Shown: in pieces, positions 23,952 through 32,641 of the stretch | Layout: every line of letters begins with the position of its first letter | Numbering within the stretch: position 1 is the first letter of the stretch | Assembly (NCBI GenBank): GCA_017543445.1 | Contig: JAFYGB010000066.1 | Span: 1 to 64,000, forward strand | Length of the DNA stretch: 64,000 nucleotides | Reading direction: 5' to 3' | DNA from: Lachnospiraceae bacterium | GTDB taxonomy: Bacteria; Bacillota; Clostridia; Lachnospirales; Lachnospiraceae | Position numbers and translations under genes: made by a program | Notes under the pieces: generated by a model | What the model saw: only the letters and a program-made list of their open reading frames with translations | Database searches by the model: none | What the model was told of the DNA's origin: nothing

Positions 23952-25364
23952 ATGGAACTTTGGGATCTTTATGATAAGAATGGTGTAAAGACAGGAGAAA
24001 CGTGGGAACGCCAGTGGGAGAGCACGAATAAGGAGATACCGGAGGGTCGGTATCATATCGTCTGCGAGGTTCTGGTGCGGCATAAGGATGGCACCTTCCT
24101 GCTCGTGAAGCGTGACCCGAATAAAGAAGCCTACCCGGGATACTGGGAGGCGAGCGCCGGAGGTTCGGCATTGGCCGGCGAGGATCCGCTGACCTGTGTT
24201 AAGAGGGAACTGCTGGAGGAGACCGGGATCGTGGCGGATAGCCTGGTTCAGATCGGCTTCATGAACGAGCGCAGACCCTGCCTCTTTTACTCCTATCTGG
24301 CCTACACAAATTGTGATAAAGACTCTGTGAAACTTCAGGAAGGTGAGACCGTCGAATACAGATGGGTCGATCGTGCGGGGATGCTGGAGTATCTCGATTC
24401 GGATCTGGCGATCAAGACGCACAACTACCGCAGCCGTCGTTTCTTCGAGAAGATCTTGAAGGTCGATGCACTCGCGGACCGTCCCATCGCAAAGTGGCTC
24501 AAAGATGTGCCGGATGACGATTTCATTTCCCCGTACCCGACTTACGAGATCGGTAAGCTTTTCGACCGTTTCCACAAGGTGATCTATACGTATAAGGACG
24601 GCCGGAGCATGAAGTATTATTACTTCGATCCGAGAGAGTACGGTTACCCCGCGGGGCGCAAATATCCCCTGCTGGTGTCGTTCCATGGGGCGAGTAACTC
24701 CCTCGTAGGCGATACCTGCATCAATTATACCGGCGCTGAGTTTTATGCTTCCGACGAGTATCAGAAGACCATGGGCGGGGCGTACATTCTGGTTCCCGTG
24801 GCAAATGAATACAAAGGCGAGAGTGGAAAGCTCGAAGGCGGGTGGGCCCCCGTGTACGATGATATGGTCCGGGCGCTCATGTTCGATTTCATCGAGGAGA
24901 AGACGGAAGGCGTAACGAAGAAAGCTTACTTTGGAAACTCTGCCGGGGCTAGATATGTCTTCCACATGATGGACTGCTACATGGATGATTTTGACATCGC
25001 CATTCCGATCGGCGGCAGCGACCTGCCGAAGGCGGAAAAACTGCAGGAGTTCGACGCAAAGGGTAAATATCTGTTCTTCGCCCTCGGCAAGAGGGACGAG
25101 TTCCACGACTATGAAAAAGAAGTCGTTCCGAGACTGGCTGACATGCAGGCCATGAAGCATTGCTTCATCTTCACGCCGGAGTGGGTGCGCAACGGAGACG
25201 GCGGCATCGCGTCGATCTTCGGCGGCGTTGAGATGGGGCAGCATTGCCTGGTGAACAGTATGCACATCAACCTGATGTTTGATGATGGTACGCCGATGGA
25301 AGAAAGGCTTCCGAACGGCGTGACCGGCTGGCTGGCCGACATATTTAAGGATGGTACGGTTTGA
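23952..25364 (+). CDS. Nudix hydrolase - esterase fusion
   Basis: A 470-residue two-domain protein. Residues 1-165 are an IDI-like Nudix domain (MELWDLYDKNG start; Nudix box GGSALAGEDPLTCVKRELLE plus ETGI). From about residue 190 a second domain resembles alpha/beta-hydrolase esterases of the PHB-depolymerase type: KYPLLVSFHGAS as oxyanion region, a YFGNSAGARY nucleophile elbow, and a late His in VEMGQHCLVNS. The ATG at 23952 follows AAGGAG. The Nudix half is a paralog of the gene at 62502. The joint substrate is unknown. Confidence 0.82.
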   Translation: MELWDLYDKNGVKTGETWERQWESTNKEIPEGRYHIVCEVLVRHKDGTFLLVKRDPNKEAYPGYWEASAGGSALAGEDPLTCVKRELLEETGIVADSLVQIGFMNERRPCLFYSYLAYTNCDKDSVKLQEGETVEYRWVDRAGMLEYLDSDLAIKTHNYRSRRFFEKILKVDALADRPIAKWLKDVPDDDFISPYPTYEIGKLFDRFHKVIYTYKDGRSMKYYYFDPREYGYPAGRKYPLLVSFHGASNSLVGDTCINYTGAEFYASDEYQKTMGGAYILVPVANEYKGESGKLEGGWAPVYDDMVRALMFDFIEEKTEGVTKKAYFGNSAGARYVFHMMDCYMDDFDIAIPIGGSDLPKAEKLQEFDAKGKYLFFALGKRDEFHDYEKEVVPRLADMQAMKHCFIFTPEWVRNGDGGIASIFGGVEMGQHCLVNSMHINLMFDDGTPMEERLPNGVTGWLADIFKDGTV

Positions 25365-25382
25365 TGCCTCAAAGGAGTTGCG

Positions 25383-26369
25383 ATGAAGAGTAGAAATAAG
25401 ATCTTGGATAAGATACGTGATATACTCGGCATGGGACCGAGCGATCCGAAGGACCCGTTTGCGTATGAGGGACCGGAGGGCGAAGGCGAGAAGGCGGTGG
25501 AAAATAACAGCAATATCGCCGAGTTTGAATATCGCTATATCGGCAGCATCGGCGCGAACAGCCACAGCTATCATGTTAAGTTCGATGAGCCTGCGGTGTT
25601 CACGCTTGAGGGTATGCAGTATCCGTTCGGCGAGGTTTCGATGGAGATCGACGAGAATACGGCGGCGCAGATCGCGGCGCTGTATAAGAAGCATAATCTG
25701 CGCAGATGGAACGGGTATGACCGAACCGCGAGGCACGTGCTGGATGGCGACGGCTTCACATTGAAAATCAAATTCCGGGATGGGAAGGACCTGCGCGCGC
25801 ATGGTTCGAATGCATTTCCCAGAGGATATCGGGAATTTCGCGATGAGATGCGGGAGATCTTTAACCCCCTCGTTGCACAGATCGTTGAAAGAGAGAATAA
25901 AAAGATCATCGAGCGTGGCGTGACCGGAAATATGACGAGCATGCTGGTGAATTTCATCCAGAAGGGAAACAGCGGACGTGATGAGTATAAGATCTTCGTT
26001 TTGAGCCCGGACCTACGGGAGAAGAACTGCGATGTCAATATCGTTTCGGACAGCGGCACATTTTTCGAAAAAGGAAAACTCAGTCTGTACGTTACGCTAT
26101 CCGATACGCCGGCGTTTTTTGCGAAGGTAGACGGCCTCATCAAAAAGTACGATATCATGCAGTGGTACGGCTGGGAGAAGGCGGCCGAGGATTACAACAA
26201 CGAGGAATGGTTCCAGGTGAATTTCTCCTATGAGGGCGGTGATATCAACGCGCATGGAACCCTGCACCCTGCGAACTATGACGTCTTTCGTGAGGAGCTG
26301 ATCCGCTTGATAAAGGATGAACTGTCAGAGAGAGGTTTATTGTCGGAAAACGAAGACGCAAACGAGTGA
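25383..26369 (+). CDS. hypothetical protein with duplicated domain
   Basis: A 328-residue soluble protein with no recognised family. It contains two similar halves. Near residues 100-160 it has KKHNLRRWNGYD, then FTLKIKFRDGK, AHGSN and an FP..YREFRDEM pattern. Near residues 258-320 it has KKYDIMQWYGWE, then FQVNFSYEGGD, AHGTL and YDVFREEL. It was therefore made by internal duplication. It starts 18 bases after the Nudix-esterase gene with a GGAG ribosome site and is probably cotranscribed. Confidence 0.7.
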   Translation: MKSRNKILDKIRDILGMGPSDPKDPFAYEGPEGEGEKAVENNSNIAEFEYRYIGSIGANSHSYHVKFDEPAVFTLEGMQYPFGEVSMEIDENTAAQIAALYKKHNLRRWNGYDRTARHVLDGDGFTLKIKFRDGKDLRAHGSNAFPRGYREFRDEMREIFNPLVAQIVERENKKIIERGVTGNMTSMLVNFIQKGNSGRDEYKIFVLSPDLREKNCDVNIVSDSGTFFEKGKLSLYVTLSDTPAFFAKVDGLIKKYDIMQWYGWEKAAEDYNNEEWFQVNFSYEGGDINAHGTLHPANYDVFREELIRLIKDELSERGLLSENEDANE

Positions 26370-26387
26370 TCGAACACAAATCGTTTC

Positions 26388-26416
26388 TTTACATTTGCCG
26401 TAGAAACGTGTATAAT
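26388..26416 (+). promoter_or_regulatory. promoter
   Basis: TTTACA (26388-26393), 17 bases, TATAAT (26411-26416). Confidence 0.65.
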
Positions 26417-26449
26417 GATAGGCAGTTGAGAAAACAGGAGGAATTTATC

Positions 26450-27037
26450 ATGTCTATTGCAGCGATTGGCTTTTTTATTATCGCATTTTGCGTTCGTCTT
26501 ACCATTGGCGAGACGACGGTCCTTCCGCTTCTGCCTGCGTGCATCGGTTATTTCTTTGTACAGAAGGGTATGAAGGCGGTCCGTTTTGAAAATGATTTAT
26601 TGAAACTGGCTTATAAGATCGCAAAGATCGCAATGTTCGCGACGGTACCGATCCTGGTGTTGGATCTGGTAGGTGTTGAGAGTTGGGCGTATGCTCTCTA
26701 TCAGGTACTGAAGTTTGCTGAGATCCTGACCTCGATCGCGATCGGTTATATCGTTATCGAAGGCATTCACCAGATGGAAGATAAGTATGGTTACGTCATG
26801 GGAAGCTATGAACTTCGCACCATGTGGAACATCATCGTCGGCATCTATGCTGTAACGGAGGCGGCTGCATTTATCACACAGTTCCCGGTATGGTTGACCG
26901 CGATCCTTCTGGTCGTAAAGCTCATGTTCCTGATCATGTTCATGCAGAAGTATATCGAAGCTTCGCAGCTCTATGATCGCCGTGATGCACAGGGTAAGAT
27001 GAGTAAAGAAGAGGACGGACCGAGGTTCCGCCTGTAA
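26450..27037 (+). CDS. hypothetical membrane protein, 195 aa
   Basis: A protein of five to six transmembrane helices (SIAAIGFFIIAFCVRLTIG at the N-terminus) ending in a short charged tail (MSKEEDGPRFRL). No family is recognised. The start ATG at 26450 follows a strong AGGAGG; a longer frame upstream is not translated from a ribosome site. It is monocistronic, from a consensus-like promoter. Confidence 0.75.
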   Translation: MSIAAIGFFIIAFCVRLTIGETTVLPLLPACIGYFFVQKGMKAVRFENDLLKLAYKIAKIAMFATVPILVLDLVGVESWAYALYQVLKFAEILTSIAIGYIVIEGIHQMEDKYGYVMGSYELRTMWNIIVGIYAVTEAAAFITQFPVWLTAILLVVKLMFLIMFMQKYIEASQLYDRRDAQGKMSKEEDGPRFRL

Positions 27038-27140
27038 TACAATTCGTATGGATGATAACCGCCGGAGGCAGGAACTGCCCCGGCGGTTGTGATTCAAAGA
27101 TATCTTTTGCAGCTACATCTTGAGGTCAAAAAACTTGACC

Positions 27141-27932
27141 TCAAGAAAGTCTATGTTTTCTTCGGTATTCCGCGGGGCTTTTGCCGTAGTGTTTGGTGAA
27201 GAGGGCACTCAGATAGCTGCGGCCGGAGAAACCGCAGGCGCGGGCAATGTCTTCCAGGCTGTCGTTCGTGTCGGCCAGTAGGATGGCCGCCCGATGCAGG
27301 CGGTAGCGTTTCAGGTATTCGACCGGGCGGATGTCGAAGGCGTCGGTAAATGATCGCGAAAGGTTCTCCCCGCCACCGATATCGACGGCCTGCTCGATAT
27401 CGGCGGCGCCGAGCGGCTCTGCGAAATGCCGCGCAATGAACGCCGCGGCATTTCGCACGGCGGGCTCGCGACAGGATGTTCGCGTCGTCAATGTAAGCAG
27501 GAACGAATAGAGCAGGCTGGCGGCAGTGATGTCGCCCGAGACCGGGTCATTTTTCAGGGCATCATTGACCGTCTCGGTAAGATTCGAGAGAGAAGCCGCA
27601 GGTGAGGTACTGCACGGCGGGAGATGCGGAGCGAAGGCGGAAAACGTGGGAACATCCTCAAATTCGTAGATGCACAGGCTACTGACGGCGGCACTTCCTG
27701 ATGAGATCGTATAAGAGGCTGAGGTTGCAGAGAACAACACGGTGCCGGCGGGGTGGTCGGCCGGAGCCGGGTCCCGCAGGTGCGCGATGCCCGCGAGCAC
27801 GAAGAACAGGTGCGGGCCGAAAAACTTCAGTTTGATGGATTGCTTTCGGATCGTCAGTTCGACGACGCGCGAGGGGACAGGACTGACCGGATAGGGGCGC
27901 GGCGGATAAAAAGGATGAAAATCAAAAATCAT
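27141..27932 (-). CDS. AraC-family regulator
   Basis: A 263-residue protein with an N-terminal AraC-type ligand-binding half and a C-terminal pair of helix-turn-helix motifs (AADIEQAVDIGGGENLSRSF; DSLEDIARACGFSGRSYLSA, then LFTKHYGKSPAEYRRKH). I prefer the ATG at 27932 because GGGAGAA lies just upstream on the minus strand; a TTG at 27971 would add 13 residues. It is divergent from prmA. Targets are unknown. Confidence 0.85.
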   Translation of the reverse strand: MIFDFHPFYPPRPYPVSPVPSRVVELTIRKQSIKLKFFGPHLFFVLAGIAHLRDPAPADHPAGTVLFSATSASYTISSGSAAVSSLCIYEFEDVPTFSAFAPHLPPCSTSPAASLSNLTETVNDALKNDPVSGDITAASLLYSFLLTLTTRTSCREPAVRNAAAFIARHFAEPLGAADIEQAVDIGGGENLSRSFTDAFDIRPVEYLKRYRLHRAAILLADTNDSLEDIARACGFSGRSYLSALFTKHYGKSPAEYRRKHRLS

Positions 27933-27963
27933 GGCATTCTCCCGAAACGTGTAAGGATTTGTC

Positions 27964-27992
27964 TTGCACAAAATGAAAAGCTTTGGTAAGAT
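27964..27992 (+). promoter_or_regulatory. promoter of prmA operon
   Basis: TTGCAC (27964-27969), 17 bases, TAAGAT (27987-27992), in the gap between the divergent AraC gene and prmA. Confidence 0.45.
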
Positions 27993-28076
27993 GTAGAATG
28001 GCGGGTTGGGCTTATGGCCCGAGAACGGACCCCGCGAAATGCTTGTGAAAACACAGACATTTCAGATAGGATTTTT

Positions 28077-29033
28077 ATGAAGTGGAATAAGTTTACTTTG
28101 CATACAACTACGGCGGCGATCGATTTCGTTGGCGAATTATTTGATGAGATCGGCATCGTCGGAATGGAGATCGAGGACAATGTCCCCCTTACCGAGGCGG
28201 AAACGAAGGGCATGTTCATCGACATTCTGCCCGAACTGGGCCCGGACGACGGCACCGCGCGCATCAGTTTTTATCTGGACAATACGTACGATATCCCGGC
28301 GACTTTGAAGGCCGTTCGCGAGGGCATGGAAGAGATCGGACAGTTCGTGCCGGTCGGAAGTCTCGAGATCGACGCTTCCGAGACGGAAGATAAGGACTGG
28401 ATGAACAACTGGAAGGAGTACTTCAAGCCGTTCACCGTAGATGATATCCTGATCAAACCGACCTGGGAGACGGTGCCCGAGGAGCATAAGGATAAGCTTC
28501 TGGTGCAGATCGACCCGGGTACGGCGTTCGGTACCGGCATGCATGAGACGACACAGTTGTGCATCCGCGCGCTCCGCAAGTATCTGAAGGCCGGCGATCA
28601 TGTGCTGGATGTGGGCTGCGGCAGCGGCATCCTCTCCATTACGTCGATCCTGCTGGGCGCGGCAGACGCGGTCGGAACGGATCTGGACGAGGCGGCGATC
28701 GTGGCGACGAACGAGAACCGCGAGGCGAACGACATTGCACCCGAGAAACTGCGTGTACTTACGGGCAATATCATCAGCGACCAGGCCATTAAAGACGCGG
28801 TCGGCTACGACTGCTACGACGTTGTAGTTGCGAACATCCTGGCGGAAGTTATCGTGCCCCTGCAGGGCGTGATCGCGCCGCATTTGAAGCAGGGTGGTAT
28901 CTTCATCACGTCGGGTATCATTGACCTGAAAGAGGAGACGGTGCGCGAGGCGCTGACTGCAAATCCTGCGTTTGAGATCCTCGAGGTGAACCACCAGAAG
29001 GACTGGGTGAGCTTCGTTTGCCGTAAGGTGTGA
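28077..29033 (+). CDS. prmA: ribosomal protein L11 methyltransferase PrmA
   Basis: PrmA trimethylates L11 on the ribosome. The 318-residue protein has the N-terminal substrate domain and a C-terminal SAM domain. Key motifs are DPGTAFGTGMHETTQLCIRA, then DVGCGSGILSITSILLGA (SAM motif I) and VVANILAEVI (the NxLA/NPP-like motif IV). Length is normal. The ATG at 28077 is chosen because MKWNKFTL is the usual start. It is first in an operon with rsmE, a cysteine desulfurase and thiI. Confidence 0.95.
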   Translation: MKWNKFTLHTTTAAIDFVGELFDEIGIVGMEIEDNVPLTEAETKGMFIDILPELGPDDGTARISFYLDNTYDIPATLKAVREGMEEIGQFVPVGSLEIDASETEDKDWMNNWKEYFKPFTVDDILIKPTWETVPEEHKDKLLVQIDPGTAFGTGMHETTQLCIRALRKYLKAGDHVLDVGCGSGILSITSILLGAADAVGTDLDEAAIVATNENREANDIAPEKLRVLTGNIISDQAIKDAVGYDCYDVVVANILAEVIVPLQGVIAPHLKQGGIFITSGIIDLKEETVREALTANPAFEILEVNHQKDWVSFVCRKV

Positions 29034-29047
29034 GATAGGAAGAGTTT

Positions 29048-29815
29048 ATGCAACGTTTTTTTGTGAAGCCGGAGCAGATCGCGGACGGGTATGTCCGGAT
29101 CGACGGCGGAGATTATGTGCATATAAAGAATGTGCTGCGGATGCGGCCGGGCGAGGCGTTCATGGTGAGCGCTCTGACCGACGCGTCGGATGCGCCGGAG
29201 GGTGAGTATTACTGCCTCCTGGAGGCGTTCGACGAGGAAGCGAAGGCAGCCGTTGCGAAGATCGCGTATTTTCAGGAGAGCCGGCAGGAATTGCCCTGTC
29301 CGATCACGCTGTACCAGGGATTGCCGAAGTCGGAGAAGATGGAGCTGATCCTGCAGAAGGCGGTAGAACTCGGGGCGGTGCGGATCGTGCCAGTGGCTAT
29401 GAAGCGCTGCGTGGTGAAGCTGGAAGCGGGCCGCGGCGATAAGAAGACGGCGCGCTGGCAGGCCATCGCGGAGAGCGCGGCGAAGCAGTGTGGACGGGCA
29501 CGGATCCCGGAGGTTTCCGGCGTGCTTACGTACGCCGAGGCGGTGCGCGAAGCATCGGCCGCGGACGTATTTCTGGTGCCCTATGAAAACGAGAAGGGCA
29601 TGGCAGAGACGCGGCGCATCGTGTCGCAGATCGCTCCCGGGCAGACGATCAGTATCATGATCGGACCGGAGGGAGGCTTTGACGAGGATGAGATCCGCCT
29701 GGCGAAAGAAGCCGGCGGGCATACGATCTCCCTCGGAAAGCGGATCCTGCGCACGGAGACGGCGGGCATGTGTCTGTTGTCGATCTTGATGTTTTATCTG
29801 GAAGGCGAAGATTAA
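29048..29815 (+). CDS. rsmE: 16S rRNA m3U1498 methyltransferase RsmE
   Basis: A 255-residue SPOUT methyltransferase modifying U1498 of 16S rRNA. The N-terminal PUA-like part is MQRFFVKPEQI. The knot motifs are IMIGPEGGFDEDEIRLAKEA and SLGKRILRTETAGMCLLSIL. It starts 14 bases after prmA and ends one base before the next start, so it is in the same operon. prmA-rsmE is a conserved pair in Bacillota. Confidence 0.95.
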   Translation: MQRFFVKPEQIADGYVRIDGGDYVHIKNVLRMRPGEAFMVSALTDASDAPEGEYYCLLEAFDEEAKAAVAKIAYFQESRQELPCPITLYQGLPKSEKMELILQKAVELGAVRIVPVAMKRCVVKLEAGRGDKKTARWQAIAESAAKQCGRARIPEVSGVLTYAEAVREASAADVFLVPYENEKGMAETRRIVSQIAPGQTISIMIGPEGGFDEDEIRLAKEAGGHTISLGKRILRTETAGMCLLSILMFYLEGED

Positions 29816-29816
29816 G

Positions 29817-31019
29817 ATGAGAGAAATATACTTGGATAATTCTGCGACGACGCGCCCGCTCGACGAGGTGCGGCAGATCGTTTCGCGGATGATGGAGTCC
29901 GACTATGGAAATCCTTCCTCCATGCACCAGAAGGGCGTGGACGCGGAGGGCGCCGTGCGCGCGGCAAAAGAGCAGGTCGCGCGGGCGTTGGGCTTCGAAC
30001 TTCGAATGAAACCGTATGACCGCGAGATCCTGTTTACCTCTTGCGGTACGGAGTCGGACAACCTGGCCATCATCGGCACGGCGATGGCGTATAAGCGCAG
30101 TGGAATGCACCTGATCACGACGCAGGTGGAGCATCCCGCGGTCCTTCAGGCCATGGAATACCTGAAGGAACAGGGCTTTCGTGTGACGTATCTGCCGGTG
30201 GACGCCTATGGCCGTGTATCGGTCTCAGATGTCCGCGAGGCACTGTGCGAGGACACGATCCTGGTGTCCACCATGGCGGTCAATAACGAAGTCGGCGCTA
30301 AGATGCCGATCGCGGAGATCGGCGCCATGCTGAAGAAAGAACGGCCGGACATCATTTTCCACGTGGACGCGGTCCAGGGATTTACGAAGATGGACCTGCT
30401 CCCGAAGAAGATGGGTATCGACCTGATGTCGATCAGCGGGCACAAGATCCACGGACCGAAGGGCATCGCGGTCCTGTACGTTGATGATCGTGTGAAGCTG
30501 CGCCCGATCCTGTTCGGCGGCGGCCAGCAACAGGGCTTACGTTCCGGTACGGAAAATGTACCCGGCATCGCAGGCATCGGCCTGGCGGCGCAGATGCTTT
30601 CCGAGACGAAACGGGAAGACATCGACCGTTTGTATGAACTGAAAGAATACTTTGTAAACGAACTGCGGCAGATCCCGGGCATCAAGGTGCACGGCATCCC
30701 GACGGATAACGATAACGAACCGGACATCCGGGCGACGGCACCGCACATCGTGAGTGTCGGCTTCTCGGGTCTGTCGAAGGCGGAAGTTCTGCTGCATGCG
30801 CTGGAAGAGCGGGGCATCTACGTGTCCTCCGGTTCCGCGTGCGCGTCGAATAAACCCGCCGTGTCCGCGACCTTAAAGGCCATGGGCATACAGAAGGAAT
30901 ATCTGGAAGCTACGCTTCGTTTCAGTTTTTCGGTGCAGACGACGAAGGAGGATATCGATGAGACTCTGGATGCGCTGCGCACGTTGTATCCGGCGCTGAG
31001 CCGCTTTTCAAGGAGATAG
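29817..31019 (+). CDS. cysteine desulfurase (NifS/NifZ type)
   Basis: A 400-residue PLP enzyme that mobilises sulfur from cysteine. The PLP lysine lies in SISGHKIHGPKG (about residue 207). The catalytic loop cysteine lies in SSGSACAS (about 341). The N-terminal start IYLDNSATTRP is typical. It sits immediately upstream of thiI, as does the dedicated desulfurase NifZ in Bacillus subtilis, so it probably supplies persulfide for 4-thiouridine in tRNA. General Fe-S cluster use is not excluded. Confidence 0.92.
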   Translation: MREIYLDNSATTRPLDEVRQIVSRMMESDYGNPSSMHQKGVDAEGAVRAAKEQVARALGFELRMKPYDREILFTSCGTESDNLAIIGTAMAYKRSGMHLITTQVEHPAVLQAMEYLKEQGFRVTYLPVDAYGRVSVSDVREALCEDTILVSTMAVNNEVGAKMPIAEIGAMLKKERPDIIFHVDAVQGFTKMDLLPKKMGIDLMSISGHKIHGPKGIAVLYVDDRVKLRPILFGGGQQQGLRSGTENVPGIAGIGLAAQMLSETKREDIDRLYELKEYFVNELRQIPGIKVHGIPTDNDNEPDIRATAPHIVSVGFSGLSKAEVLLHALEERGIYVSSGSACASNKPAVSATLKAMGIQKEYLEATLRFSFSVQTTKEDIDETLDALRTLYPALSRFSRR

Positions 31020-31022
31020 AAG

Positions 31023-32218
31023 ATGAGCAAACATAGTATGTTTTTGATCAAATATGCGGAGATCGCGATCAAAGGAAAGAACCGTCATCTGTTCGAGGAC
31101 GCGCTCTGCAAGCAAATCCGCCATGCCATTAAGAACAGCGGCATCACGGGCAATGTCGTGAAGCAGCCGGGGCGCATCTACCTCGAGACTCCGGACGCTG
31201 AGACCTACGATGATGATACGGTCTGCGAAGCACTGCAGCACGTATTTGGTATCACGGCGTTCTGCCCGGTAAAGCAGACCCCCGTCACGGACTTTGAGAC
31301 ATTGACCGCAGAAGTACTTCAGTATGTGGAGGAGACCTACGGGAAGGATTGCGACCTTACGTTTAAGGTGTTCGCGCGCCGCATCAAGCGTACGTTCCCG
31401 GTCGATTCCCAGACCATGAACGCGACGCTGGGCGAGAAGATCCTCGATGCGTTTCCCGGCATGAGCGTGGATGTGCACGATCCGCAGATTCCGCTGCACG
31501 TGGAAGTGCGTGAGAAGGTCGTTAACATTTATTCGCTGGAGATCCCGGGCCCGGGCGGCATGCCGGTCGGCTCCAACGGCAAATCCATGCTGCTTTTATC
31601 GGGCGGTATCGACAGTCCGGTAGCCGGCTACATGATCGCAAAGCGCGGCGTAAAGATCGATCGGTGTACTTCCATGCGCCGCCTTACACTAGCGAGCGTG
31701 CGAAGCAGAAGGTCGTGGATCTGGCGTGCCAGGTCGCAAAATATGCAGGCCCGATTCCGCTGTACGTGGTGAATTTCACGGATATCCAGATGTACATTTA
31801 CGAGCAGTGTCCGCATGAGGAACTGACCATCATCATGCGCCGCTATATGATGCGCATTGCCCAGCAGATCGCGGAGAATTCCGGCTGCTTAGGTCTGATC
31901 ACGGGTGAAAGTATCGGCCAGGTCGCATCCCAGACCATCGCCTCCCTTTCGGTGACGAACGAAGTCTGCACGATGCCGGTATTCCGGCCGCTGATCGGTT
32001 TTGATAAACAGGAGATCATTGAGATCGCAAATAAGATCGGAACATTTGAGACGTCGATCCTTCCGTACGAAGACTGCTGCACGATCTTCGTGGCGAAGCA
32101 TCCCGTGACGAAGCCCAGCGCAAAAGTCATTCGGGCGTCCGAGCGCCATCTGGAAGAAAAGATCGATGCGATGGTAAAGACCGCGATCGAAAGCGCGGAG
32201 ATGATTTGGTGTAAGTAA
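31023..32218 (+). pseudogene. thiI: tRNA 4-thiouridine synthase ThiI, frameshifted
   Basis: ThiI adenylates U8 of tRNA and transfers sulfur. The first frame (31023-31772) carries the N-terminal ferredoxin-like/THUMP region and the PP-loop LLLSGGIDSPVAGYMIAKRG. The end of that frame is meaningless Arg/Ser-rich sequence. The expected continuation VYFHAPPYTSERAKQKVVDL is in the next frame from 31664 and runs to 32218. One base is missing at 31661/31662 (GAT-CGGTG where GAT-GCGGTG fits). No rhodanese domain is present, as is usual in Clostridia. It is last in the prmA operon. Confidence 0.9.
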
Positions 32219-32240
32219 CACACCTTGTGAAAACATAAAT

Positions 32241-32270
32241 AAAGCGGGTGGCACGACCGCCACCCGCTTT
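32241..32270. terminator. bidirectional terminator
   Basis: AAAGCGGGTGGC ... GCCACCCGCTTT between thiI and the convergent HPr-like gene. Confidence 0.75.
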
Positions 32271-32305
32271 CACACCGTCACTTATGACAAGTATCCAATT
32301 CTCTC

Positions 32306-32539
32306 TTATTCGATGATATAAGGCTTAAGAACTTCCAAAATAGTATCGATGTTTTCTTCTGCATGAATATTCAAGTCGATCGGCTTAGAAAGATCCAGGC
32401 TGAAGATACCCATAATGGATTTAGCGTCAATAACGTATCTGCCGGATACCAGATCGAAATCGGTATCGAACTTAGCCAGGTCATTAACGAAGGATTTAAC
32501 CTTGTCAATAGAGTTTAAAGAAATCTGAACGGTTTTCAT
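32306..32539 (-). CDS. HPr-like protein lacking the active-site histidine
   Basis: A 77-residue HPr-fold protein. The regulatory segment DAKSIMGIFSLD (Ser41, equivalent to HPr Ser46) is kept. The catalytic GLHARPA segment is replaced by SIDKVKSF, with Lys at position 15. It therefore cannot take part in normal phosphotransfer and may be purely regulatory, as Crh is in Bacillus. The start has an AAGGAGGTG ribosome site. A TTGACT / TATTAT promoter with 19-base spacing is possible on the minus strand upstream. Confidence 0.85.
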   Translation of the reverse strand: MKTVQISLNSIDKVKSFVNDLAKFDTDFDLVSGRYVIDAKSIMGIFSLDLSKPIDLNIHAEENIDTILEVLKPYIIE

Positions 32540-32641
32540 GTGAAAAACACCTCCTTGCTTTTAGTGCGTCACAGACGCCTAACATAATAGTAGCATCTTT
32601 TTCGAAAAAGTCAAGAAGTTTTCGTTCAGAACGGAGCAATA

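Noticed and set aside
23574-25802. 742-codon open frame on the minus strand
   Set aside because: It is antisense to the HAD, Nudix-esterase and duplicated-domain genes, all of which have ribosome sites and motifs. No domain is recognisable in the antisense product.
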